A stretch of DNA of 64,000 nucleotides from Leucocoprinus leucothites (taxonomy: Eukaryota; Basidiomycota; Agaricomycetes; Agaricales; Agaricaceae), in assembly GCA_013368445.1 (NCBI GenBank), contig JAACJO010000004.1, forward strand, positions 372,001-436,000. The letters run 5' to 3'. Below the pieces are notes generated by a model. That model did no database searches. It was given only the letters and a program-made list of their open reading frames with translations, and was not told the origin of the DNA. This document shows, piece by piece, positions 47,662 through 59,292 of the stretch. The position numbers were made by a program, and so were the translations under genes. Numbering within the stretch: the first letter of the stretch is position 1; every line of letters begins with the position of its first letter.

Positions 47662-49060
47662 ATGTCTCCCCCTATCACTAAACTCACCAATGGTGCCGTT
47701 GCCGCTATCATCGACGCCAACAACACCAACGGTATCTTCAGCAAGAAACTCTGCGAAGACTACCCAATGGTGAAAGACCTCGACCCTCGCAAAGGCCAAA
47801 ACACCTCCCCCCTCCCTCCATTCTACCTCCTCCCCGACCTCGTCGCCGACTGCCCTTACCTCCCTGACCGCAGCCCCCACCAAAAAACCGTCTCTCCCGC
47901 ATCCGACGAGTGGTTCCTCCACCACGCCCACTACGATGCCACCAAAACTGCTAAACTCTACGGACTCAAAGCTGGCAATCTGACAGCTGCGTGTTACCCC
48001 ACAGCAGATGAATTTCATCTACGGGCTGTTGCGGATTATTTGAATTGGTTGTTTAATATGGATGATTGGATGGATGATTTGGGTGAGAAGGCGACGGAGA
48101 GGATGAAGGAGGTTTGTATGGATGCGATGAGGGAGCCTGAGACGTATGTGACGGATAAGAAAGGTGGTATTATGACTAAATGGTACGCTTCCTCCTCCCT
48201 CTATCCTTTTCACCTCACACTAACTCTTGTCCTCTTCTCCTCTCATCAGCTACACCTCACGTCTCCAAAAAACAGCCGGCCCAGGATGCCTTCAGCGCTT
48301 CATCGACAACATGTCTCTCTTCTTCGACGCCGTCATCGTCCAATCTTCTGACCGCATGAACGAGAAGACTCCTACACTTGAAGAATACATCGATGTCCGT
48401 CGCGATACCAGCGGATGTAAACCTTGTTTCCAGTTGGCGGAGTACGTGGGGAGGTTTGATTTACCTCAAAAGGTGGTTGACAATGAGAGGATTATGAGGA
48501 TGGAGCAAAGCACCAACGATCTAGTCACTTGGTCTAACGTCAGTATATTCTCCCCGCCTCTTTTGCGTGACGCTGATTTTACAAATGGGACTTACAGGAC
48601 ATCTTTTCATACGACAAAGAACAAATCCGAGACGACACGCATAGCATGATACCCGTCACCATGATTCACTACGGCCTCAACTTACAAGAAGCCGTCAACT
48701 TTGTCGGTCAAATGTGTAGTCAAGCTATCCAAAACTTTGCTCACGATCGGAAATGTTTGGAAGAGGAGGCGGAGAAGGAACTTGGGTGGGACAAGGAGGT
48801 TATTGAGATGGTGAGGAAATACGCTGATGGTTTGGAACATTGGATTTCTGGTGGGTTTTTTCTTCTTTTTTGTGAGGGTGATATGATGTACTGATGATTA
48901 TGTTTTAGGTTCGTTGCATTGGTCGTTTGAGACGGAGAGGTATTTCGGGAAGAGAGGGCAGGAGGTTAAGAAGAATAGGATTGTGAATTTGTCGCCCAAG
49001 TTGCCTAAAGCCAATACTGCTACCAAGAACGACGACAACAGCGATAGTCTTCCTAACTAG
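47662..49060 (+). CDS. Sesquiterpene synthase (class I terpene cyclase)
   Basis: Cyclises a prenyl diphosphate, probably farnesyl diphosphate, to a sesquiterpene. It has four exons and about 404 residues, the usual size for basidiomycete enzymes. The first metal-binding motif is DDWMD at about residues 134-138 (context WLFNMDDWMDDL). The second is NDIFSYDKE at about 270-278, fitting NDxxSxx(K/R)E. The RY pair of the C-terminus is at about 365-366 (SFETERYFGK). Upstream WFLHHAHYDATKTAKLYGL is also typical. Introns lie after MTK, before DIFSYDKE (GTCAGT donor) and after WISG. The ATG at 47662 is preceded by ACC. No P450, methyltransferase or second cyclase lies beside it in the window. The product cannot be predicted from sequence by eye. 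Confidence 0.93.
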
Positions 49061-50640
49061 GAGCCGACACATACTGCGTACGATTATTCCGGTTTATGGT
49101 TCTGTTCTTCCTTCCCCCCTTCGTTCGTTCGTAGTCAACTGGTCTTTCTGATCCCGATTCTGAATGTGTCTTGTACTTGGTAGCGGGTTCGTTGATGGAC
49201 AGTGGTTTATATCTTATTGCTGTACATATGTAGCTACACCTGCGATTACTCTTTTCGAGTTCTTGCGTTGGTTTAAATATCGTATAAATTAAAATATATC
49301 TTAGATGCGATTTTATTGTTCTGTACTGTACGCTTCAAGTTCTTTGTCAATAAATGTTTCCTGCGAAGTATTTGGTGGAACGTTGAGATCGCTCTCTCCT
49401 TTAATCGGTCGAGTTGTTTCCCCAGTTGCATCATCCCTAAGATTGTTAATGTGAATAGTCCACGACTTCAAAGCTGAGAGTGCTGGTAACTCTAGTTCAG
49501 TATAGTGACCTCACATTAGTAGGAGCAACAAATTAATCCAAGAAAAGGAATCCAAGACACCCACCAAACTCCCAAGTCACGTCATCCTATCAATAAGCTT
49601 GGAATTATCACCCCTAGTGGCAGCTGACATTCAATTCATCTATATATTGCAAAAACATTGTATTCAACTGAAGGGGTTTCGTTCGTTCACTAGGAGACCA
49701 CGATGCTTACGCCTCGGAGTTGGCACATTTTCGAAACTACTCGACTGTAGCCAACTGGCATTTAGGACCTCGGCCCCGTACACCCCGCATCCGTCAATCT
49801 CTCGAATTTAAAATCTGTCGGCTCCACGCCTGTGAGCCTTTACCCGCTGAGCCTAAAAATAATTTATATAGCGAGCCTTTTACTTGTCTTGTTACTACCC
49901 GTTGCGGTAGAGTTTTGGTTTTAGCCTTTCTGAGGGCGCAGTCGATAACCGCATATATTCAGTCTCTTTGATAGATGTGCATACGTTGGGCTCCCTGTTC
50001 TGCAATGTTGAACAGTGGACATGGTGGTATTTACTTAGGGGGATTTTGTCACATCAGCGCATCAAAAAAAGTCGGTCCCGTCAGATGTCAAGGGGATCTG
50101 ACGTCGCCACTCTGACGGCGATGCGCGTTTGTGGATGATGTTGACGTTGATGCGGTGATGGATGATGCGACATTGGTGGGATGATCCCTCTGAACCTGTC
50201 AAATCATCACCTTTTAAGCGGGTGTTGAATGTGTAATGGAATTTTTTTTTGGTTTTATTTTATTTTATTTTAAGTGAGGGATCAAGGGTAGAGAACTCAA
50301 GTTGTAACGAAAGGGTCGATGTTCTCTATTTAACTGACTATTATGAAACGGAGTGGGAGAACTTTGCATGCAGAACTGCCGAAACAGTTCTGTTCGATAA
50401 CATGTTGCGAAACACGACCGAGAGTCCAGTACTAAACGTTGCCCTCAGAGGCACTACTTGTCGCCTCAGCGCCCCGTATTTATCTCCCATATGCAGAGGC
50501 ATTGTCTTTTCTTGAAGCTAGGTCTTCACTCATAGCGAGTACGCTCCCAACCTCAGGGTTGAACGCTGTAAGCTACGGCACCCTTATCCTTCCCTCTGGC
50601 ATCCTACAAGAAGATCGACCTCAGTTCAACCACCATTAAA
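49061..50640. other. Intergenic stretch, no gene seen
   Basis: 1.6 kb with only short, unrecognised frames (60-88 codons). Contains the 3' flank of the terpene synthase and an AT-rich tract near 49270-49320. No repeat or RNA gene recognised. Confidence 0.5.
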
Positions 50641-51690
50641 CCCAACACCGTCCCTCCATGCGCTCGCAAGCCACATCTATCCCCTCCACTCTTCTTTCCA
50701 TCCTCTTCCTCCTCCTCAGTGGGAACGCGGACTCCTTGGGACTCGGCCCATCAGCAGCACCACTCCTAGCCAGCGCAGCAATTATACCAAAGGGGGATAC
50801 GATAGGTCTCCGACATTCCTTTGCTCGATCAGAATCCAGAATCACACCATAGCACTGGAACGATTCCCCAGCACAAGCAGAAGCCAGAGAATTTGGGTCC
50901 GGGGAAAAGGACGTCCAAGGCCCTGCTAGCCATGTGACAATCACATCGAGATTAGTTGAAGGACGAGGGGACGGAGATGGAACAAGGGAAAGGGTAACTC
51001 CACTTGAAGGAGAAGGGGAGCGAAGACAACGAGGGCGATACGTCGTGCATAAACGTGTTCACCCGAGGGATTTTCGGATGAGACGGTTTGTGATCGAGGA
51101 GTAGGAAATACGGCGTGAGTTGTGTATTGCAACTTTGTGAGGAGTTGGGGATGCGATCACTTCAAGATGGGCACTAAAGTGGATATGAGTGGTTGGTTGA
51201 ATCGGACTTGGATTTTTGGGGGTAAACCCCGATGAATCGTGTATCGTGATTCGACGGATGACGGAGGGATGTATGTATGTGAAAATTGTTTGATTGCGTG
51301 GAGCGAAGAAGCGCTGAAGATCTGATAGAGCTCTGGAAGCAAAATCAGGGATGACGGAGAATGTAGCGGGGGCAGAAAATATAAAGCAGATATTTTGTTA
51401 AATCGAACCGGATCGTGATCTTGCCAGGTGTCGAGTATTTTGGGAGCAAATATCCGAGGCGGTGAGGCGAATTGAAGCAACTATGCCTTTTGGGCCATAC
51501 TGTTAGCGGGAATTTAGAACGCAGAGAAATGAAGTTCCTAGTCTTGTAGATGTCGGAAATTTCTTCCTGAGGGAATAGTGGTGGTGGCTTCTTCTGATCA
51601 GTTTCTCGAACGCTCCCGAGACACTGGCAACCATAGTCTTGTCTGACAAGAATGCAAAGCCAAAGTGCGTGAGATTCCGATGATATCAAT
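50641..51690 (-). CDS. Hypothetical protein, intron-rich or decayed
   Basis: Successive minus-strand frames look coding but need several frame changes. They include FPQEEISDIYKTR (about 51550), ASPPRIFAPKILDTWQDHDP (about 51450), SSVESRYTIHRGLPPKIQVR (about 51220), HLEVIASPTPHKVAIHNSRR and NLDVIVTWLAGPWTSFSPDP (about 50930), then GESFQCYGVILDSDRAKEC and a basic tail with RRRKRMERR. No family is recognised. Missing good splice sites at some frame changes mean it could be a pseudogene. The start and stop given are approximate. Confidence 0.25.
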
Positions 51691-52201
51691 CACGACGACG
51701 GGGAACAAGGCTTTCATGAACACGGATGTTGATGGCTTGGAAGCGCACGGTAATTGCTCAGTCGATGGAACGCAAGCATGGACACATGTATCGCTATCCT
51801 CTTTCGCGTGAAAAGCGGAGGATATTACCCAGTTCATGTCGGTTACGATACCGAGAGGAGAGCAGTTTTTGCTAGAGAAGAAGTAACTAGAAAAGGGTCG
51901 CCTTGTGTCCTGGGTAGACTCAGTGGTCTTAGGTGGCTTCCCAGCGATACGGCAACCGCTTCATACCACAAGCTTTCCTCCCAACCTGGAGGAGAGTACG
52001 GGCCTGTTGACGTTTGATCGCACTACAGGTGTCACAATTTGGCCCATAAGAAACCTAATCAGTTGTAATTGAATCGGATAATGGACAAATAGTTTGACCC
52101 CCTCGAAGTATAAGGGCATCCCAAGGTGTATCGGGGCAAAACTGCAATTTAAATGACAGTGCCAGTAGGTGTAGGCTGGTGCAAACATGTACTTCCTATA
52201 T

Positions 52202-53458
52202 TCAGGGATTGCCACATAGGTCGATAACGTGCTTTCGGGCATTCTTCTGTTCAGAACCTCCCACACCAGGGACGTCTTCTGGAGCCTCCCCATCCAAATT
52301 TAACTAATGGGAATGAGGTTATCAGGCCACACCGCGGTCAAACAGCCTCGGAGGAAACTTACACGACCACGATCTGCACCCGCATTAATCAGGAGAACAG
52401 CGGCCTCAGCATGAGCCGAGTCCATTGCAAGGTGCAGAGGTGTATTTCCTATGACAGAAAGAGCCAGATTGTCAGGCATTGATATGATGTGGATCATTGC
52501 GGGAGATATACCAATCCGATCGCCGGTATTGAGGCGCAACTTGTTCGAAGCTGTCGACGAATCCAGTAAGAGACGGATAAAACCTACAGAACCTGTTGTG
52601 GCTGCACGATGCCTGTGAGAAATGGGGTGAACGGGTGCATGGGAAAGAAGCCTTGAGATGCGTATTTACAGAGGTTGTTGGTTGGCCTTGTCCCTGGCAT
52701 TTATCTACTCCGTGGTGAGAAGCCCTCGGTCATGAAATATCGCGTCAAGCATACGTACATCGGCGCCCCTAGAAATCAATAGTCTACCAATCTAAGGAGG
52801 TCGTCAACACGCGTTTATCCTCTGGTTGGCCGAGCACTAACTTCAATGCGAGACTTGGAAGCAGCGTAGTGCCTACGAAATAGCTGAATACCGGAGCTTG
52901 TTTGGGTTTTGAAGGCGAAATACTAACAATGGAGTTAATCCTTTATCATTTTTCCTTCGGACAGTTAAGCGTAACGGGAGAAAATCAGAATTGGGTCCCA
53001 AACCTATTCACATCAGCCCCCGCACCAATCAGCTCTTGAGCGACCGTTTCATGTCCAGCACTAGCTGTCAACCCGTGAGCCTTTCAGAATCCCTGGCATA
53101 AATGCATAGCGATCTAACCAGCAATATGGAGTGCTGTCCAACCACTATTGTCAGGCCTGTCCACTTCGGCCTTTTGGTCAATAAGGTACCGTACTATGTC
53201 AGTCGAGCCTGTTGATGCTGCCCAGTGTAGTGGAGTACGTTCATCCTAGTGGAATGAGTTTTGAATATGTGCACTTTCTTAAAATTAAGGGCATACGACG
53301 TCAACTGAATTGACTAGTCCTGGACTTTCAGTGATGAGCGTCCGGAGAAGTGAGAACTGATCTACCATTTGTTAGTGGCTGGCCGAAAGCATGATAACAA
53401 ATGGAGTAGCTCACTTGTCTGAGCTGCTGAATGCACTGATAGAGACATGATACTTTTT
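52202..53458 (-). CDS. Gankyrin/Nas6-like 26S proteasome assembly chaperone (ankyrin repeats)
   Basis: Nas6/gankyrin (PSMD10) binds the Rpt3 ATPase and helps assemble the proteasome base. At least nine small exons read on the minus strand. They start MSLSVHSAAQ (ATG at 53458) and continue FSLLRTLITESPGLVNSVD, DERTPLHWAASTGSTDIVRY, WTALHIAASAGHETVAQELI, NDKGLTPLHYAASKSRIEI, LLISRGADVNARDKANQQPL, HRAATTGSVGFIRLLL and GNTPLHLAMDSAHAEAAVLL. The end is NLDGEAPEDVPGVGGSEQ followed by LCGNP and a stop at 52202. The LNLDGE-PED-GVGG ending is specific to gankyrin, not to generic ankyrin proteins. About 235-240 residues, as expected. It starts 224 bp from TFB2, in the opposite direction. Confidence 0.88.
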
Positions 53459-53681
53459 ATTTGAAGTATGAAGTGAATGTAGGGGCAAATAGGAACGAGA
53501 CGGTATCCTCACAAAGCAACAGAATACAGTCACAGCACAATCACTTTCCGAATCTGAATACTTACCGTAAGTGACGCGTCCAGGCCGGATCATGTGAATC
53601 CGTCCCGTGATCTCGTTATATATTAGTCAGCAACTCTCGACAATTGAGGTTCGTCATGGTCGGAAGCCGTAACTCTCTTTG
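53459..53681. promoter_or_regulatory. Bidirectional promoter between gankyrin and TFB2
   Basis: 223 bp separate the two divergent start codons, so both promoters share this space. No TATA box is evident, as is common for housekeeping genes. Confidence 0.5.
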
Positions 53682-55745
53682 ATGGCTCTCGATGCCTTCA
53701 CTACTCAGACAGACGGAACAAGACAAGAAAAATACCCCCCATTCTCTACTCCCATTTCTCCAATCACAATCACAAAATACGCTTACGAGACTTTATCAAA
53801 GGCCATCATCATGCCTTTCAATATTCCGGTTATTCTACTCCCTGAAACTATGCCGGTACATTGTCTGATGAATGTACTAGCCTCTTAGCACCTTTGGAAA
53901 GGCAAATTGTAATGAATCTCCTCTGGCTTGAGTCTGCCATTGCTGCTTCAACCATGGCTGCTTGGGTTCAGCGCGACGGACGAAAGTAAATATCGGTATT
54001 TCATCTCACACTCTCGGGACTTAACATATTAAGCTCGTCTGTAGACTCTACGAAGAATCGCTAGCAAATTTATCTTACTTACACATCCTCCCTAACTCCG
54101 CTGCAAAGTTGGCTTTGAATTTCACATTCAAAACAAGTCTTCGTCAAGCGCTGACTGGAGGGTAAAAGGCAAACTCTTTCCCATTTTGTGAGTAATGCTT
54201 ACATGAATCCACAGTGGGATCAGTGGAAGCTTCGGTGTTCCTGCGGAAAAGGATGACAAGCAGCCCGGTCCAGACATTGAAGCACTCGATAGTTTTGCCC
54301 TGGAGCGCTGGGAGGTGCGACTTACAGACCAGGACCTCTCGCCTAATATACTAATGTGCGGATGTCAGACAATATTGCATTATATGGTCTCTTCCGGCAC
54401 TGGCCAAAACCCAACAAAACCTTCTCAGGGTGTTCTCTTTTTACTTCAGCGCAGCGAATTGATGAACAGCTTCTAGTAGGTTCTGCCATTACTCCTCGAG
54501 ACGGAAACGAAATTCATATCCTCATTAGCGGGGGTCCTCTACAGATCACATCAGCAGGGTTTCAATTTTTGCTGCATTCTCCGCACGCGCAGCTCTGGGA
54601 TCTACTTCTTCAGTACCTGCACTTAGCTGAAGTGAGTCCATACACGAACGTAGATTTCTGATGCTTCTGACGTCAATGAATTTCAGGAAAGGCAGATGGA
54701 CCTTGTTGAAGTGCTAGGGTTTCTATTTATGCTATCAACCATGGATCTCGGACGAGTAATTCGTGTCACTAGATGCCCTAATTTTCGCTGATAGGTTGCT
54801 CTCCTGCTCAGGAATATTCGATTGAAAACCTGAGCACCACCCAGAAAGCTATGCTTGAGGACCTCCGTGATTACGGTCTGATTTGGCAACGAAGGGTATA
54901 TACCATTGTGGAGTTCATGACCGTCCTTCCCTTCTGACTGCCCCTCCCAGCCTAATTCGCGGCGTTTCAGCCCGACTCGACTTGGCACGACACTGACTTC
55001 TTCCTCGCCACCGCTTCCCACGACCACCGGTGTAGGCTCCGGACCCAAAGAGGGATTCATCGTTCTTGAAACAAATTATCGAGTATATGCCTATACGGGT
55101 CCGTTCGACTCTTTAATCTCCAACAGCGCTGATTTATGACGAGATGTCAGACAACCCTTTACAGACTGCCGTACTAAACCTCTTTGTGTCACTCAAGTAT
55201 CGCTTTCCTAATCTAGTCGTCGGCATGATTACAAGGGATAGTGTCAAAAAAGCCCTAATGAATGGCATCACCGCCGACCAAGTGCGTGTTCTTCGCCTGC
55301 AGTGAAGCAGACACTGAATGCCGTCTTGGAAGATCATCAGCTACCTGATCACTCATGCCCATCCACAAATGCGGAAGAATGTAGGTGTTCGGACGCTCCC
55401 TCCCCTCGTTCCGAGCTTATCATGAGTCAGAATCCTCTTCTACCGGTCACTGTCCAGGATCAGATACGGCTTTGGGAATTGGAGAAAAATCGGCTCAAGT
55501 CCAGCGAAGGTGAGTGGTTTGAAACTTGCACCGCTTCGTAAGGATGACCAAATGCTCCCATCCTAGGTTATCTATATACTTCCTTTACTTCTCAAGCGGA
55601 CTATGAGTTGGTTCTGAATTACGCAAAACAGTTGGATGTCATTCTCTGGGAAAACACCGGGAAGCGTTGCTTTTTCGGTAGTTTAGAGGGCCATTCCAGG
55701 ATCAAGGAATTCATCGAGAGGCGAACGCAAAACCCTAATTCATAA
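53682..55745 (+). CDS. TFB2: TFIIH subunit Tfb2 (p52/GTF2H4 family)
   Basis: A core TFIIH subunit that holds and stimulates the XPB/Ssl2 ATPase in transcription and nucleotide-excision repair. Many small exons read [82 protein letters not shown] and [20 protein letters not shown]. They continue [121 protein letters not shown] and [13 protein letters not shown]. The stop TAA is at 55743-55745. The first ~30 residues are uncertain: [12 protein letters not shown] at 53682 resembles the family N-terminus but its junction to LAPLERQ is unclear. No disabling change seen in the rest. Confidence 0.88.
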
Positions 55746-56110
55746 TTAGACCCCACGAGTTGTCGTTTATTACCTTCTAGGTAGCCAGTGCATAATTTCA
55801 TACCATTGTCTTTCCGGTCATTCTCACTTCGCATGTCCATTACACCCACTTTCCGCGGAAACTTGGGTTCATTGGATTCGAGAGGTGGCTGATGACAAGA
55901 TACGAGAGCAGGAAAAAATGCATGAAATTTTAAGACGACTTTATCAAGGATATTCTAATACATATGTAGGGGTATAGAAAATTAATCGACAGCTTATGTG
56001 CAACAGGAAAGCAGAACGATAGCAGAGAGAGCAGCAACCCAGAGAAATACAAGAAATTATGAGCTCCAAGATAAAAGATACTATACATAGGGGTCTCCAT
56101 GAATGCATTA
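55746..56110. other. Convergent intergenic region
   Basis: About 365 bp between the stops of TFB2 (plus) and the WOPR gene (minus). No supported gene; presumably 3' UTRs. Confidence 0.5.
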
Positions 56111-57895
56111 TCACATATCATCAACATTTGCAAAATCCGTCGAGCCCGACATAGCTGTGGAACTAGGGGCATAAGCTGTAGTGTCGTACGAAAGGTTGGC
56201 TTGGAGAGCGGCCGGCGCTTCCATAGCCGACGTGTCGGTCGACGACCAAGAAGAACTGTAAGAGTGGCTTGAAGAGTGGTGCTGAGGTTGGTGGTGCGGC
56301 TGGTGATAACCCGAATTTGAAAATGGCAGGGTAGGGGAAGGGGTAAAAGACGTGTCAGTGTGGTGGCCCGCGTGGCTCCTGCTGTCTTTCAAACTCTCCA
56401 CATCGCGCTGATGCCAACTTATGCCGCGATGAGTAGAATTATCACGAGCGCTTTGGCAGTGCGCAGGAAATCGATGGATATAACTTGGCGACATACTCTC
56501 GGGATCCCGTCGAATGCTTGCTGCCTCCCCGTAAGGATGACCTGGTGACCGAATCCGTGCTCGCGGTTCAAGATATGGCGATGAATGGCTGCTGGGAACA
56601 TCATGGGAACCAAGCCATCTGCTCGTCGAGCCACTCAAGCTCGACCATGGCTCAGGAGGGGATAGATGGCTATTATCCCGCCGTCTGGCAATGCTCGGAT
56701 GGGAAGAGTGAAGGGTGGGTGTCCAAGGTGGTTCCGGACGCACGGTCATGGACGATAGAGAAAAATTCTCAGTTCCTGAGTTGGACCATCTGTCGCTGGC
56801 GTTCGAACGTCCGTACATGTTGCTATGGAGGCTATGGCCACCATGGGATAGCGAGTGGACTGGACTCCCTGTGAAGACGTTGTCAACAGGCATCAAAACC
56901 GTCGTGCAAGAAATCCAACCAGAAGGATCGGGTACACGGTACACAGGCTCTTCCACCTTGCACTCTGGCGCTGGCAAATCTTCAGCTTCACAGCTACCAA
57001 TTGGGATCAGGGTTGCGTTGACGGGGGAGAGCAAGCACTTACACTAATCTCGGCTTCCCATCTGGCCCGATCTCTACTTTTGGCGGGACTCTGAAGTTCG
57101 TCAATCGGAATATGTGTGGCGGCATGTAGAGGCCCATGATATCTGGACGGGAGGTTGGGCGCTTAAGTGCGCTGTCAGCACTCTGGTCTACTGGGATTTC
57201 AATGATGCTCACCTTGAGGAGGCCAGAGCGTATGTCCTCTGACGTATAGTATGAAATAAGGTGAAGGTCAGAACCTTCAATCGTAACGGTTATTGTCTGG
57301 TCAATCTATGTTATAGGAAGGCCGACGGAAAGGGGAGCTGCCTGACGCACCTTTTTGATCAAACCGTTTGGCTTGAATGTGCCCTGGTCGTTGCTGGAGT
57401 GACCATTGGTAAGGCTTTTATATGACAATTGGTCTGGAGAGCTGCGTCTGGCGAGGTTCCGACCTGAAGGGTCATCCTGGGGGTATGGTTTCTTGTGACC
57501 ACTGCGGCTGCTCGACCTCTCGTTGATTTCTCGATAGACCTGAAGAGAAAGAATCTGTCAGGAGTCATGCTGAATATTACACGGGAAAGACTGACAAGAA
57601 AGTTGCCAACTATACGCGACGGAGACCAGAGGAGACCATCTCAATAGAGGAAGGTTAGAAGGCAGAGCTTACGAGGAGGGATCTATGACTTACCAGTCCA
57701 GCGTTTGATTCCACTTTCCTCGACGCTAAACACAAAGACTGCACCGCTCTTGATCATTGTCCTTCGTTCAGAGTCGTTGAGGCGGCGAGTGATGCGTGGA
57801 ATGACGCCTTGACGTGCAGCATGGATGAGGCGAAGGGCGTGGACGGTGGTCTCGACATAGCCGATGAAAGGAGGTACGTCTGGGTTACTCGTCAT
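56111..57895 (-). CDS. WOPR-domain (Gti1/Pac2, Wor1-like) transcription factor
   Basis: DNA-binding regulators of this family control morphological switching and development (Wor1, Ryp1, Sge1, Pac2). The start at 57895 gives MTSNPDVPPFIGYVETTVHA, then LRLIHAARQGVIPRITRRLN and SERRTMIKSGAVFVFSVEES. These lead into GIKRWTDGLLWSPSRIVGNF and LVYREINERSS. The second WOPR half follows: TFKPNGLIKK, IDQTITVTIEGSDLHLISYY, TSEDIRSGLLKRPTSRPDIM and FRVPPKVEIGPDG. The WTDG...WSPSR block is the family signature. The C-terminal half (about 300 residues, last exon) is Ser/Pro/His-rich low complexity (HHQPQHHSSSHSYSSSWSS), typical of activation regions. About four introns. Its targets are unknown. A 1.4 kb gene-poor region lies upstream. 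Confidence 0.92.
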
Positions 57896-59292
57896 TATAG
57901 GATGCCTAAGCTTGAGGCTGTTGGACAATTGAGAGTGGTGGGGTGAGCTAGTCGAAAGTTGCCTCCCTTCCTTTATCAAGTCTCTCTCGTGCTGTTCCTT
58001 GCATAATCAGAACAATAATTTAGACCGGATCGATGGGAGAGGGAAAGCCACCTGTTCGTATTCAGGCTGCCTTGCGTCGGGCGTCCATTAACCTTCACCC
58101 AGGAATGAGAGTACGTGAGCCGAAGCCCGTTAACTTGACATTTATCTGACGCCACTGCTTGTCAACTTGCCGTCTTCTTTTATTTTTGCAACTGAAGCTG
58201 ATTTAGTCCGACGAAAGGATTCGACCCAAAGTTTGCGCCGGAGACCTCCCTAAAAGGAATACCCTGATTTGCTCAGAAAATACGATATGGGAGATCCGAT
58301 AATGGTGCCTCCTTCATGTGAAAGAGATCTCGATGCACATACTCAGGGTGATGTGACCCACCCCATTCAGTTCAGGTAATCTAATTAAACCGCCCGTAGT
58401 CTCCCTGGGCCGGGGCAGTGCACCGGTCCTTCAAGGATTCAATCGATCTAGTCCATGGACAAGCCTCAAAATGACCATCTCTTTTCCTTCCGAGAATGCG
58501 TGAATCTTTTCTGAACAACTCCCTCTCTCCGTGGACGAAGAATCGTCGGTCCGTTTAAGTGAAATTGGGGCCCAACCTTCTTAGGTGGGAGGTACATCAT
58601 CTCCGGCTGACTCAGAACACCTGGTGTCTTAGGCTCCTAGGTTGAATAGTGATTTGCCATTCTTGATGCTCTCCGAATGGAGTCGCCTTAGCACAAGGTT
58701 GCACATGTTGTGATGACATCCAACTCCAGCAGCTGTTGTTTGCCCGCACCATTCCTCAATCCAAATACTCCGAGGCGCGAGCCGAGGAATCTCATTCCCT
58801 TGGCAAGAATTACGTATACTTCTTCTCCAGCGCCTTTCGTTGCGAGGTGTATTCCTGCCCATCCCAGAATATCCCAGGATGTGGATGGAAGCCCCGCCTT
58901 ATTATCTCCTCCCTATGAAAGACATTCAAAACATGCCGCGCTAGCAGCATTCTCTGTCGAGTACTCGCTTGTCCACAATGGGGAAAGCAACAAGGATCGT
59001 AGGGATGGTGTTTCAATTAAAAACGTGAATAACAAAGATCAGAACTGTTCAAATGTGATCGTCATAGAGACAGAGGGAGCGCAACAGACATATGGGCATC
59101 ATAAACAAAGGCATAGGATAATGTATAAAGGAATTACAGGGGGGATAGTGTTGCCCATTCCAAAAACGTTTGACGCAAGGGGCGACTCCGTTAATCAAAG
59201 GCCCTGGATATACCATATACATACAACACAACTCCTTCAGACATCCAGAGCTTGGATGTTTCAGGAGAGCTGACAACAAAACAAGGTCGCTG
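57896..59292. other. Gene-poor upstream region of the WOPR gene
   Basis: 1.4 kb without a supported gene. A 187-codon plus-strand frame (58710-59273) is unrecognised and of low-complexity composition. Wor1-type genes are often controlled by large upstream regions, so this may be mainly regulatory. Confidence 0.4.

Noticed and set aside
58710..59273. 187-codon plus-strand frame upstream of the WOPR gene
   Set aside because: No domain or signal peptide; not extended by splicing; likely chance.
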